Source: SKLM01 sp964450435 | Lineage (GTDB): Bacteria; Chloroflexota; Anaerolineae; B4-G1 | Direction: 5' to 3' | Assembly (NCBI GenBank): GCA_964450435.1 | Contig: CAYVCX010000018.1 | Coordinates: forward strand, 1-42,927 | DNA length: 42,927 nucleotides | Notes under the pieces: model-generated | Database searches by the model: none | Seen by the model: the letters and a program-made list of their open reading frames with translations, nothing else | Told to the model about the DNA's origin: nothing | Part shown: piece after piece, positions 14,848 to 23,081 of the stretch | How positions within the stretch are numbered: the first letter of the stretch is position 1 | Layout: every line of letters begins with the position of its first letter | Position numbers and translations under genes: made by a program

Positions 14848-16167
14848 TCACTTCAATAGCGACCACGGGATGATTGGGTTCAGGAAGTCTTGAAGCATCA
14901 CTAGCAGCATCAGGGCAACCAGAATCATCATCCCAATGAAATGGATGACCGCCTCCCGCTCCGGTGACACACGGCGCCCCCGGACGGCTTCGACGAGCAC
15001 AAACAAGATCCGTCCTCCGTCCAGGGCTGGAAGAGGCAGCAGGTTCGTCAATCCAAGGGCAAGGCTGATTAGCGATGCTGTCTGAAGCGCCGGGAAAGCC
15101 AGCCCCCACTCGACGCTCTGTTGCAAGGAGAAGGTCATAATCTGGCTTATACCAACCACACTGGTCGGTCGCGCTTCTTGCGAGCTGACGCTACCGCGGA
15201 TGAGCATAATCGGCAGCTGCACGGTTGTTCTGGCGATCGCGATGAGATCGTCCCCACCAGCCCTCAACGCGCGAGCCAGAGAGTAACGCCGTAGCGCTGT
15301 CCGGTCCGGCCACGGTGCCATCATAATGCCCAGGAAACCATCTCCATCGCGGCGTTCCGGCCTTGCAGTGATCGAGAACTGCTCCCCGCCGCGCTCGATC
15401 TCCAGTTCAATTGGCTCCTCAGCGGAGGTTCGGATGATGTCGTGAAGTTCGGACAGACCCTCGTCGATCTGCTCACCCCCGGCGGCGACGATCAAGTCTT
15501 CCGGCTGCAACCCTGCTCGCTCCGCGGCTGTTCCGGGCATGACTTCCGTGACTTTGACCTGCCATTGCGTAGGAACGCCGGTGGTGTACGCCGCCACAAG
15601 CATCAATAGGGCGGCGATCACGTTGACTGCTGGCCCTGCGGCCATCACACCCACGCGCCAACTCTTGGACTGAGCCGCCAGGCTGCGCGGGTCAGACGGG
15701 TCTTCCTCGCCCGTCATCTTCACGAATGCTCCCATCGGGAGAAGGTTCAAGCTGTACAGAGTACCTGGGTCCAGATCCGTGACGACACCTCGTACGTGTT
15801 CGCCTTCTCCGATCCTCTTGCGCTTCGGAGTCAAGCTCTCGCTATCACCATCGAGGACGGTGAGCCGCTTCAGCACGTAGGCACCGTCATCCTCACGGAT
15901 CACCGCGTCGACCCAATCCCCCGCCTCCAAATCAGAGGGTAATCTGAATGCGATCGGGACATCCACCCTAGTGCTGCCAATCTTCAGGCAGCCCTTCCCT
16001 CGCCACAGGCCCAGCAACCGTGGTGGAAAGCCAAACCCGAACTCCTCGACGCGCACGCCCGCCAACTTCGCGAAGATGAAATGGGCCAACTCGTGAATCA
16101 GAAGAATCGGCCCCAGCATGACAACCAGCGTACCGACCAGCCAGAATGCTACACTAACCCAATTCAT
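14848..16167 (-). CDS. rseP: Site-2 protease RseP (M50 family, PDZ domain)
   Basis: A 439-residue intramembrane zinc protease that cleaves membrane-bound regulators such as anti-sigma factors. Zinc motif H25-E-L-A-H29 is in the first helix, and L-D383-G-G-R provides the third ligand. A PDZ domain (about 195-280) carries G-T-A-A-E-R-A-G-L. Residues 57-134, between the first helix and the L-Y-S-L-N-L-L-P-M-G loop, are a charged insertion of about 75 residues not usual in this family. It may be a species-specific regulatory or substrate-gating segment. A promoter lies about 110 bases upstream. Confidence 0.93.
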   Translation of the reverse strand: MNWVSVAFWLVGTLVVMLGPILLIHELAHFIFAKLAGVRVEEFGFGFPPRLLGLWRGKGCLKIGSTRVDVPIAFRLPSDLEAGDWVDAVIREDDGAYVLKRLTVLDGDSESLTPKRKRIGEGEHVRGVVTDLDPGTLYSLNLLPMGAFVKMTGEEDPSDPRSLAAQSKSWRVGVMAAGPAVNVIAALLMLVAAYTTGVPTQWQVKVTEVMPGTAAERAGLQPEDLIVAAGGEQIDEGLSELHDIIRTSAEEPIELEIERGGEQFSITARPERRDGDGFLGIMMAPWPDRTALRRYSLARALRAGGDDLIAIARTTVQLPIMLIRGSVSSQEARPTSVVGISQIMTFSLQQSVEWGLAFPALQTASLISLALGLTNLLPLPALDGGRILFVLVEAVRGRRVSPEREAVIHFIGMMILVALMLLVMLQDFLNPIIPWSLLK

Positions 16168-16280
16168 AGTTGTCTCAGCTAGAAAGGAACGGGCGTCTTC
16201 CCGCCCGCCGTGTCCACGCTCTCGATCCGAAGTCTAGTAAGCGAGTGTCCCCCGCCTGTTCTCCGTCATCTGCGGGTGCA

Positions 16281-16309
16281 ATTATACCGCTATGATCTCA
16301 ACGTCGCAA
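16281..16309 (-). promoter_or_regulatory. Sigma-70-type promoter for the rseP operon
   Basis: On the minus strand TTGCGA (16304-16309), a 17-base spacer and TATAAT (16281-16286). The leader of about 105 nt holds a small hairpin (CGGGCG...CGCCCG, 16190-16210). Confidence 0.7.
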
Positions 16310-16362
16310 CAACAGTTGACTTCCACTGGAGAGGGCGGTCACCCACAAAAGCTGGACGCGGA

Positions 16363-16408
16363 ACACGAGAGACGAGGCGTGAGACGCGAGACAAGAGGCA
16401 CGAGGCGG
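16363..16408. repeat. Low-complexity GAGACG/GAGGC-type repeat
   Basis: This 46-base tract is built from imperfect copies of a 6-8 base unit (GAGACG, GAGGCG, GAGACA). It sits in the 420-base gap between the P-loop gene and rseP, upstream of the rseP promoter. The rest of the gap (16410-16586) shows no gene. Confidence 0.6.
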
Positions 16409-16586
16409 CTCCCCGCACGATTGCAGGCCCAACTGCGACGACCTGCCAGCCGCCTCAATCACGGCTGTCCGTGAAGTCTGACTGCTTGGATGTGGAGGAA
16501 TATGAACCTGGGCCCTTGCCCGTCGCCCTGCAGGGATGCGGGCTGAGGGAACGACCCGCCCCTCCGTTTGGTCCCGAGGCTCAGGC

Positions 16587-17039
16587 CTAGACTGCGTGGT
16601 GCTCGAGGAAACCCAGAGCTCTGTCCAGCACCTCCTCTGGGCCCAGGTTGTCCGTTCTCACGCACAAATCGGCGTGTTGTCGTGCATGATGCAGCCGTCG
16701 CTCCAGTGCCTCCCACCAGGCGCTATCGGCCTCTGACGCTCGGCGCTGGCTGGCGACCTCTTGGGAGACGCCCAGGTAGATGAGCAGGTCCGGCTGGCTC
16801 ACCCGCTGCCACATCGTGTCCACGTAGGAGTGCTCTTGAGCCACTTCTCGGGCATTGTAGCCTCGTTCGCGGAGTCCCTCCACCAGTGTCGATTTGCCAG
16901 AGGCGCACGGGCCGACCACCGCGATCAGAGGATGCTTCTCGGGTGATCCTTCTTTCTCTTGATTGTCCTTCACCTCGAACAGGGCGTCGTGGTTCACGTT
17001 ACAACCACTCGCGAGCACTCTTCTGCCTGCCAGACGCAT
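16587..17039 (-). CDS. Small P-loop NTPase / kinase-like protein
   Basis: About 150 residues. A Walker A motif G-P-C-A-S-G-K-S-T follows H-P-L-I-A-V-V near the N-terminus, then a compact kinase-like fold with D-L-L-I-Y-L as the Walker B region. It resembles small nucleoside- or adenylate-kinase-like proteins of unknown substrate. The start is uncertain: ATG at 17039 is the only ATG between the upstream stop and the P-loop but lacks a good ribosome site. GTG at 17018, 16997 or 16973 are alternatives. It lies 58 bases downstream of the phosphatase gene and is probably co-transcribed with it. Confidence 0.7.
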   Translation of the reverse strand: MRLAGRRVLASGCNVNHDALFEVKDNQEKEGSPEKHPLIAVVGPCASGKSTLVEGLRERGYNAREVAQEHSYVDTMWQRVSQPDLLIYLGVSQEVASQRRASEADSAWWEALERRLHHARQHADLCVRTDNLGPEEVLDRALGFLEHHAV

Positions 17040-17097
17040 ATGTCCAGTCAGCACGCCGGGTGACCAGAGCGGTTCCGCAGCCTGCCCCTCCGCATCT

Positions 17098-17805
17098 TCA
17101 CAGCGGTACTCGCAGGAACAGATGGCGTACCTCATTCTCGACCTGGTGCTTGGTGACGTGCAGTACGAGAACACTGATGTCGTCCCGGGGCCGCCCATCT
17201 TCCAGTGCCAGCACTCGCTCAAGCAGGCTGTCGGCGACGTGTTCTGCTGTCGTGTCTCCTCCGGCCACGATCTCCTGCACCGCTTTCGGGACGTCGAAAA
17301 CCCGGCTTGATCGGGCGCCAGCCCTCTCCAGGCCGTCCGTGTACACGACGGTCAGCATCCCTGCTCTCAGCGGCAGCTCGGTGATGGAGGGCTTGTTACG
17401 ATGCCGGGTACCGATGGGATCCACCGGTTCATCGAGCAACCTCATTCCTTTTTCTGGGATCACCACGATAATCGGACAGTGACTATTGCGCGACAGCACC
17501 AACGTCTCCGTCACCAGATCCACCGAAAGGATGTTGAGTGTTGCCGACACCTTCCCGCCTCGCGAGGTGTAGAGGTAGTCGTGAGCAGCACGAGCAGCCG
17601 CGCCATCCCGCACACCTTCCGCCAGTTCGGAGATTGCCTTGCGAGCTACCAGGTTGCTGATCGCTTTGGCCGGTTTCCCGGACCGCTGACCGTCCACAAG
17701 CACAAACGAGAAACCGCCCTGCGGGCGCTCAATCATCTCCAACGTGTCCCCGCTCTGGCTGGTGGCCCATTTCCCCACTTTGGCGACAGCAACCTCGATC
17801 TCCAT
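17098..17805 (-). CDS. SpoIIE-type PP2C serine/threonine phosphatase
   Basis: A 235-residue stand-alone phosphatase domain. Metal-site motifs are F-S-F-V-L-V-D-G near 34-41, V-V-Y-T-D-G-L-E near 160 and R-D-D-I-S-V-L-V-L near 215. Enzymes of this kind dephosphorylate partner-switching anti-sigma antagonists or other Ser/Thr phosphoproteins, but no such partner is nearby. The ATG at 17805 follows CAGGAG five bases upstream, so the longer open frame to 17997 is not used. Its promoter is back to back with that of the sensor kinase. Confidence 0.85.
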   Translation of the reverse strand: MEIEVAVAKVGKWATSQSGDTLEMIERPQGGFSFVLVDGQRSGKPAKAISNLVARKAISELAEGVRDGAAARAAHDYLYTSRGGKVSATLNILSVDLVTETLVLSRNSHCPIIVVIPEKGMRLLDEPVDPIGTRHRNKPSITELPLRAGMLTVVYTDGLERAGARSSRVFDVPKAVQEIVAGGDTTAEHVADSLLERVLALEDGRPRDDISVLVLHVTKHQVENEVRHLFLRVPL

Positions 17806-17884
17806 GTGCGCTCCTGAGTCGACACGGCGACGTCTGCAACTCCTGGCTGCCCCTCTCCGCGGCAGGTTCGCCTCTCCGACCTCG

Positions 17885-17913
17885 ATTATACCGTTGCCCC
17901 GTGCGGCAAGCAA
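17885..17913 (-). promoter_or_regulatory. Promoter of the phosphatase gene
   Basis: On the minus strand TTGCTT (17908-17913), a 17-base spacer and a consensus TATAAT (17885-17890), about 80 bases ahead of the phosphatase ATG. Only nine bases separate it from the -35 box of the divergent promoter. Confidence 0.75.
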
Positions 17914-17922
17914 GACGCTTGG

Positions 17923-17951
17923 TTGGAGTAAATCTACCTGTGTGCTATAAT
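17923..17951 (+). promoter_or_regulatory. Promoter of the sensor kinase gene
   Basis: TTGGAG (17923-17928), a 17-base spacer and a consensus TATAAT (17946-17951). Transcription would start near 17958, which rules out the upstream TTG at 17957 as the kinase start and supports ATG 17996. Confidence 0.75.
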
Positions 17952-17995
17952 CAACTTTGCCAGATAACGCCTCGCTTGATGGAGTGGCAGAGCCC

Positions 17996-20900
17996 ATGGA
18001 TTTTGAGATCTGGAGACCTTGGGCGGGACTCGTGTTTCTCGAGCCAAACGGCTGGGAATACGCCCTGTCCTTGCTTGAGTTGCTGTTGAGCCTGGCAATT
18101 CTCTACCGCTTCCGCTGGAACTTCACCGATCTGGATCGCCGAGGCTTTCTGGCCCTTTCAGCCTGCCTGGCGTCCTCGCTGCTTGGTCAGCGTCTCGGTC
18201 TTGTTGGATTTTCGGACGGCACCCTGTTGCCTCTTCCGGGCGCCCCACGCATCCCTGGCACAACTTCTGCCGCCCTCCTCGGTGCAGTGCCCCTTGCGAT
18301 CGCCGGGGCCTGGCTGGGCGCCGGGCCTGGATTACTGGTCGGACTTGTCAGCGGAGTTATTCGGGCTGGCACTACTGCCGGAGGCATTGCTGACCCATTC
18401 CACCTCGCTCTTCTCGGCTTTCTCACCGGATTCTTGTTGCGCCAGGATTATAGAGGCCGTCTGCCTTTCCTGGCGCGTCAGCCTCTTGTTGCCCTGCCCT
18501 TGATGACGCCGGTTGCGGCACTGCTGCTCTTCCTCTCGTCCTTCGCGGCCGTGGCCGATCCGGGGCTGTCCGGCTTGGACTACGCGATGGCTACGACCAG
18601 TGCGCGCCTTGGCTGTCTGCTTCTTGAGACTCTTGTGGCAGCCTGCATTCTCCAAGCGGCCTACCTCTTGTTCCCTGGGGCCAGGGCTGTGCAAACGGCC
18701 CGTCGCACTCCGCCCTACAGCCGCACGTTGAACCGCCGGTTGCTCCTCCTGTTCGTGCCTCTGATTGGAATTATAGCAGTTGTTCTTGTCTATGCTGTGT
18801 CGACTATCGCTCTCCGCCTTGCGATGTCCGAGGCGGTGGAACACATGGCGAGGGATGCCAACTGGGCTGCTGATGAGATTACCTACTTCATCGAGACTGG
18901 TCAGGTGATGTTGGCGGACTTGTCCCGCGAGGCCGACCTGTGGCGCGCTGACCGAGCGGTAGTGGAAACTCGACTCCGCAGAGACGTACAGACGGTGATT
19001 TCCTTCGACCAGCTTATCCTGCTCGACGCCGACGGGCAACCGCTGGCTGCGTATCCGCCCGCGCGGCGCGGTGATCCACGGCTGACGCCTCAGGAGCTCG
19101 CTCTGTTGAGCCGAGCACTTGAGAGCGGAGTGACCCAGGTCAGTTCTGTTCATCGGTCCGACGAGGGACTGGTCATCCACTCCTTTATGACTCCCGCGAG
19201 GCGCCCAGGGATGGTGGCAGGAGACGATGGCCCGCCCCGCGTTCTGCTCGGGCGCACACGGCTTGATGTGAATCCTATGATGAGGCGAGTGCTGGCCGGG
19301 CTCCGGCAACCGCGTACGCGTCGCGAAGGATTTGTGGTCGATTCACAGGGGAAGATCGTCGCTCATCCCGATGTGAATATGCTGCTCGTCGAGTATCGAC
19401 GGGATGAATCGGACCTTGCTGTCGCTACCGTCCTCGACGGTCCGTGTTATGAGACCCGCAGTCCCATCGACGGCAGGCGTGAGCTGGTCTACCATCTTCC
19501 CATTGAGGGATACTCCTGGGCTGTGGTCATCTGTCTTCCCTACGCTGCTGTCCTGGAGCAGGCCCGACGGATTAGCGCCCCCTTGCTTGGCCTTCAAGTC
19601 CTCCTGGGTGCAGGACTCGTTGTCGCCATTTCTCTGGGCACTAACTGGCTGACCCAGCCCCTTCACCACCTGGCGAGGGCGGCAGATCGGATTGCGGAGG
19701 GCGACCTCTCGTGCCGGGTGGAGATTCCGGGTGACGACGAGGTGGCCCGCGTGGGCGGAGCTCTTGAGGATATGCGTGTTCGGCTCAAGGACCGCATCGA
19801 CGATCTCTCACTTTTGCTGGAGATAAGTCAGTCAGTCTCGGCGACTCTCGAACTATCTGAGGGTATGCCTCTCATTCTCGACGGAGTCCTCAGAGCAACT
19901 CAGGCGCAGGTTACTCGCGTTGTGCTGCTCTCTCCCAAAGGTGACGCCGGGATCACGATGTCGCGCGGCGAGCCCCGCCACGGTTTGCGGGTGCTTGATC
20001 ACGCGTTGGTCGCTGGGGTCAAGAACCTGGAGCGCCCACTGATTGTGGGAAACTTGGTGCGCGCCCGGGCGCTGGTGGCGCCCGAACCGCTCCCTCAGGC
20101 GATACAGGCTGTTGTTGCGTTGCCCATTTGGACTGAACGAGAGGTGTCCGCAGTGTTGTGGGTTGGATTCGGGGCCCCCCGTCAGTTTGATGACTCCGAT
20201 ATCGACTTGCTCTCCACCCTCGCCGGTCAGGCAGCTGTGCTTGTCGAGAGCTCCCGCCTGTTCCAGACTGCTGAGGGGGAGCGGAGGCGGCTCGCGGCTA
20301 CTCTGACCAGTACGACCGATGCCGTCTTGGTGACCGACCGCGAGAGTCGCGTGCTGCTGATCAACCCTGCCAGCGAACGAGCTTTCGGCGTCAAGGCTGA
20401 ACGAGTCTCGGATCGGCGAATCGACCATACTCCGCTACCTCAGGCGCTCATCGATGTTTTTGATGAGCCTCTAGCTCCTGGAGAAGCCCTGACTCGGGAA
20501 CTGTCCTTGTCTGATGGCGCCACCCTCTACGCCAGTGTCTCTGCCATCTTGACCGCTGACGGCCAGCGCTTGGGTCGTGTTGCTGTGATGCGCGACATCA
20601 CACATCTTAAGGAGCTCGATGAACTGAAGTCTGAGTTCGTGGCCACTGTCTCGCACGACCTCCGAGTACCTCTCGCCTATATGCGTGGATACACGACAAT
20701 GCTCTCCACCGCGGGCGAACTCAACCAACAGCAACGAGAGTACGTAGAGAAGATTCTTCACGGCATCTCTCGCATGAGTGATTTGGTTGAGGATTTGCTT
20801 GATCTCGGCGGGATCGAGGCGGGTATCGGTGTTGACCGGCAGCCGTGCCACCTGGGCGTGGTGGTGAGTCAGGCAGTCGACAGCATGCGTGCTCAAGCAG

Positions 20901-21346
20901 CTGCCAAGGGTATCACACTTCAAGTGGACTTGACGGATCGATCCCCTCGAGGATCGGATCGAGCCGCCATAGTGTCTGGTGACGCGGCGATGCTGCGTCA
21001 GGCGATTACCAACCTGGTCGACAATGCCGTCAAGTACACTCCCGCCGGTGGGGTCGTGAAGGTTGCGCTTTCGGTACGCGCAGAGGATGGAAGGAAGTGG
21101 GGCGTCATCAGCGTCTCCGACACGGGCATTGGTATTTCACCGGAAGACCAGGTGCGCCTATTTGAGAAGTTCTACCGCGTGGACCGTCGTGATGCACCGG
21201 ACGTACCCGGCACCGGCTTGGGGCTGGCTATCGTGAAGTCCATCGTCGAGCGGCACGGGGGTGAGGTGACCGTAGAGAGCGAGTTGAACCGGGGTAGCAC
21301 ATTCTATGTTACTCTTCCCCTGGCCGATTCCGTACCGGCAGACTAG
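17996..21346 (+). CDS. Membrane hybrid-input sensor histidine kinase (MASE-like, CACHE, HAMP, GAF, PAS)
   Basis: A 1116-residue kinase. About six to seven N-terminal helices (10-230) resemble integral membrane sensor regions. A further helix precedes an extracytoplasmic double-CACHE-like domain (about 265-520). A second anchor helix is followed by HAMP (about 545-600, A-A-D-R-I-A-E-G-D-L), GAF (about 610-755), PAS (about 765-875), HisKA with phospho-acceptor His887 (S-H-D-L-R) and an ATPase domain with N1010, D-T-G-I-G-I and G1072-T-G-L-G-L. It has two membrane sensing units plus two cytosolic ones. No response regulator gene adjoins it. The ATG at 17996 is preferred over a TTG at 17957, which would coincide with the predicted transcription start. 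Confidence 0.92.
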   Translation: MDFEIWRPWAGLVFLEPNGWEYALSLLELLLSLAILYRFRWNFTDLDRRGFLALSACLASSLLGQRLGLVGFSDGTLLPLPGAPRIPGTTSAALLGAVPLAIAGAWLGAGPGLLVGLVSGVIRAGTTAGGIADPFHLALLGFLTGFLLRQDYRGRLPFLARQPLVALPLMTPVAALLLFLSSFAAVADPGLSGLDYAMATTSARLGCLLLETLVAACILQAAYLLFPGARAVQTARRTPPYSRTLNRRLLLLFVPLIGIIAVVLVYAVSTIALRLAMSEAVEHMARDANWAADEITYFIETGQVMLADLSREADLWRADRAVVETRLRRDVQTVISFDQLILLDADGQPLAAYPPARRGDPRLTPQELALLSRALESGVTQVSSVHRSDEGLVIHSFMTPARRPGMVAGDDGPPRVLLGRTRLDVNPMMRRVLAGLRQPRTRREGFVVDSQGKIVAHPDVNMLLVEYRRDESDLAVATVLDGPCYETRSPIDGRRELVYHLPIEGYSWAVVICLPYAAVLEQARRISAPLLGLQVLLGAGLVVAISLGTNWLTQPLHHLARAADRIAEGDLSCRVEIPGDDEVARVGGALEDMRVRLKDRIDDLSLLLEISQSVSATLELSEGMPLILDGVLRATQAQVTRVVLLSPKGDAGITMSRGEPRHGLRVLDHALVAGVKNLERPLIVGNLVRARALVAPEPLPQAIQAVVALPIWTEREVSAVLWVGFGAPRQFDDSDIDLLSTLAGQAAVLVESSRLFQTAEGERRRLAATLTSTTDAVLVTDRESRVLLINPASERAFGVKAERVSDRRIDHTPLPQALIDVFDEPLAPGEALTRELSLSDGATLYASVSAILTADGQRLGRVAVMRDITHLKELDELKSEFVATVSHDLRVPLAYMRGYTTMLSTAGELNQQQREYVEKILHGISRMSDLVEDLLDLGGIEAGIGVDRQPCHLGVVVSQAVDSMRAQAAAKGITLQVDLTDRSPRGSDRAAIVSGDAAMLRQAITNLVDNAVKYTPAGGVVKVALSVRAEDGRKWGVISVSDTGIGISPEDQVRLFEKFYRVDRRDAPDVPGTGLGLAIVKSIVERHGGEVTVESELNRGSTFYVTLPLADSVPAD

Positions 21347-21360
21347 CTAAGGAGCACTCT

Positions 21361-22461
21361 ATGGCACTCCACATTGGCATTGTGGGACTGCCCAACGTCG
21401 GCAAGTCCACCCTATTCAATGCACTCACGAACGCGGGCGCTGAAGTTGCCTCCTATCCATTCACCACCATCGATCCTAACCGCGGCGTGGTGGCGGTCCC
21501 TGACGAACGGCTGGACACCCTGGCACGCATGGTTGGGCCTGATCGAGTCACGCCGGCCACGGTCGAGTTCGTGGATATCGCTGGCTTGGTGAAGGGCGCC
21601 CACCGCGGAGAAGGACTGGGCAACCAGTTCCTGGGCCACATCCGTTCTGTCGACGCCATGGCCGTGGTGTGTCGCTGTTTCGTTGACCCCGACGTGGCGC
21701 ACGTCGAGGGCGAGGTGGACCCGGTACGCGATGTCGAAGTGCTCGATCTGGAGCTGATCATGGCGGATCTGGAGGCCCTGGAGCGGCGTGTGCAGAAGAT
21801 CCGTTCCGCCGCAAAAGCCCGCCCTCGCGACTATGGCGTGGAGATGGAGTTGCTTGAGGACCTTCACGGGCGTCTGGAATCCGGCGGCCGGGCGCGCTCC
21901 TGGATGGAGCAGGGGGGTCTGAGGGCGCACATAGCACGAGAGTTGCAGCTTCTCACCGCGAAGAAGCGCATCTACGTGGCCAACGTGGCGGAGGAGGATC
22001 TGCCAGGCGGGGGGGCCTTGGCCGAGCAAGTAGCGCGCCTTGCGGAGCAGGAAGGCAATGATCACGTAATCCTTTCCGCGGAACTCGAGGCTGGTCTGAG
22101 CGAATGGCCCCCCGAAGAAGCAGCCGCCTATCGCGCCGAGCTTGGGCTCGAGCGCTCGGGGCTGGATAGACTCGCGCGAGCGGGATACCGAGTCCTCGAT
22201 TTCATTACCTTCTTCACCATCACTGGTGGAGAGGAGGTGAGAGCCTGGTCAATCGAGCGCGGCACGAGGGCGCCGCAGGCGGCGGGGCAGGTCCACAGCC
22301 AGATGGAGGAAGGCTTCATTCGAGCCGAAGTCATTCCGTTTGCCCGGTTGCAGGAGGTCGGTAGCTGGCAGACTGCTCGAGAGCGAGGTATTGTCCGCAT
22401 CAGAGGTCGCGACTACCAGATCCAGGACGGTGACGTCTGTTTGTTTCGATTCAGCCCTTGA
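21361..22461 (+). CDS. ychF: Ribosome-associated P-loop NTPase YchF/OLA1
   Basis: A 366-residue protein, the standard length. It has G-L-P-N-V-G-K-S-T at 8-16, the switch region D-I-A-G-L-V-K-G-A-H-R-G-E-G-L-G-N-Q-F-L and the C-terminal TGS domain (about 280-364, ending D-G-D-V-C-L-F-R-F). YchF binds ribosomes and prefers ATP over GTP. AAGGAG lies just before its ATG, 15 bases after the kinase stop, so it is probably co-transcribed. The last 11 bases overlap the convergent phosphatase gene. Confidence 0.97.
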   Translation: MALHIGIVGLPNVGKSTLFNALTNAGAEVASYPFTTIDPNRGVVAVPDERLDTLARMVGPDRVTPATVEFVDIAGLVKGAHRGEGLGNQFLGHIRSVDAMAVVCRCFVDPDVAHVEGEVDPVRDVEVLDLELIMADLEALERRVQKIRSAAKARPRDYGVEMELLEDLHGRLESGGRARSWMEQGGLRAHIARELQLLTAKKRIYVANVAEEDLPGGGALAEQVARLAEQEGNDHVILSAELEAGLSEWPPEEAAAYRAELGLERSGLDRLARAGYRVLDFITFFTITGGEEVRAWSIERGTRAPQAAGQVHSQMEEGFIRAEVIPFARLQEVGSWQTARERGIVRIRGRDYQIQDGDVCLFRFSP

Positions 22462-23008
22462 TGCAGAGGCTGTCGGCGAACTCCCTTATCCGGTCAATCT
22501 GGACCGCTTTGGGGCGGATAAAGGGACGCACCTTTCGAATCCTCGCCCATGCCTCGTCTGTCGTCAACCCGGTGCTGACCAGGTAGGCTGCGGCCATCGC
22601 CGGTGCCCGTCCGACCCCGGCTCCGCAGTGGACGTAGACACCCCCGCCTCGCTTAACCTCCTCTTGGATAAAGCTCACGCCCGTCCGCACATGCTCCAGC
22701 GAGGGGGCTCGGTCGTCGGTCGTGGGAAGGTAGAGGTACCTGCCAGGTGCGATACCTGCTGTCTCGTCGTCGAAGTCGATGCGCATGTTGACCACTGCTG
22801 TGATGCCTCTCTCACTCAGGCGCCTCCAACCCCGCTGCCGGTACTGGCCTCCGATGTGGAGGTTGGGTGTGATCCGGCTCAGGCTTTGGATAGGGGCGCC
22901 AGTCACGATACGCACCAAGTGGTCTGCGGCCCACAATGCAGTCACCCAGATGCCCTGCTCGGTCAGCCGTTCCCAGATGATGTTGAGCCCTTTACGTACG
23001 GAGTTCAG
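22451..23008 (-). CDS. Dual-specificity protein phosphatase with probable CTG start
   Basis: A protein-tyrosine/dual-specificity phosphatase domain with the P-loop H-C128-G-A-G-V-G-R134 and a general-acid D-D pair near 98. The usual start scan gives GTG at 22945 (164 residues) with no ribosome site. The frame stays open upstream and encodes plausible family sequence (K-G-L-N-I-I-W-E-R-L, then G-I-W-V). It reaches CTG at 23006-23008, seven bases after a perfect AGGAGG (23016-23021). I therefore favour a 185-residue product from a CTG start. Many bacterial homologues act on phosphoproteins or phosphoinositides, and the substrate here is unknown. Confidence 0.82.
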   Translation of the reverse strand: MNSVRKGLNIIWERLTEQGIWVTALWAADHLVRIVTGAPIQSLSRITPNLHIGGQYRQRGWRRLSERGITAVVNMRIDFDDETAGIAPGRYLYLPTTDDRAPSLEHVRTGVSFIQEEVKRGGGVYVHCGAGVGRAPAMAAAYLVSTGLTTDEAWARIRKVRPFIRPKAVQIDRIREFADSLCIKG

Positions 23009-23051
23009 TGTGCTCCCTCCTCTCGGATGTCACCGGATCCCGGGGAAATCT

Positions 23052-23081
23052 ATCCAATGGTCGTGGATCTCGCATTGTCAA
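23052..23081 (-). promoter_or_regulatory. Possible promoter of the phosphatase gene
   Basis: On the minus strand a consensus TTGACA (23076-23081), then 18 bases and a weak TTGGAT (23052-23057). It overlaps the stop of the preceding gene (23078-23080). Confidence 0.35.

Noticed and set aside
14828..15109. N-terminal extension of the HEAT-repeat frame
   Set aside because: It overlaps the conserved C-terminus of RseP and lacks HEAT character; the ATG at 14827 is well placed.
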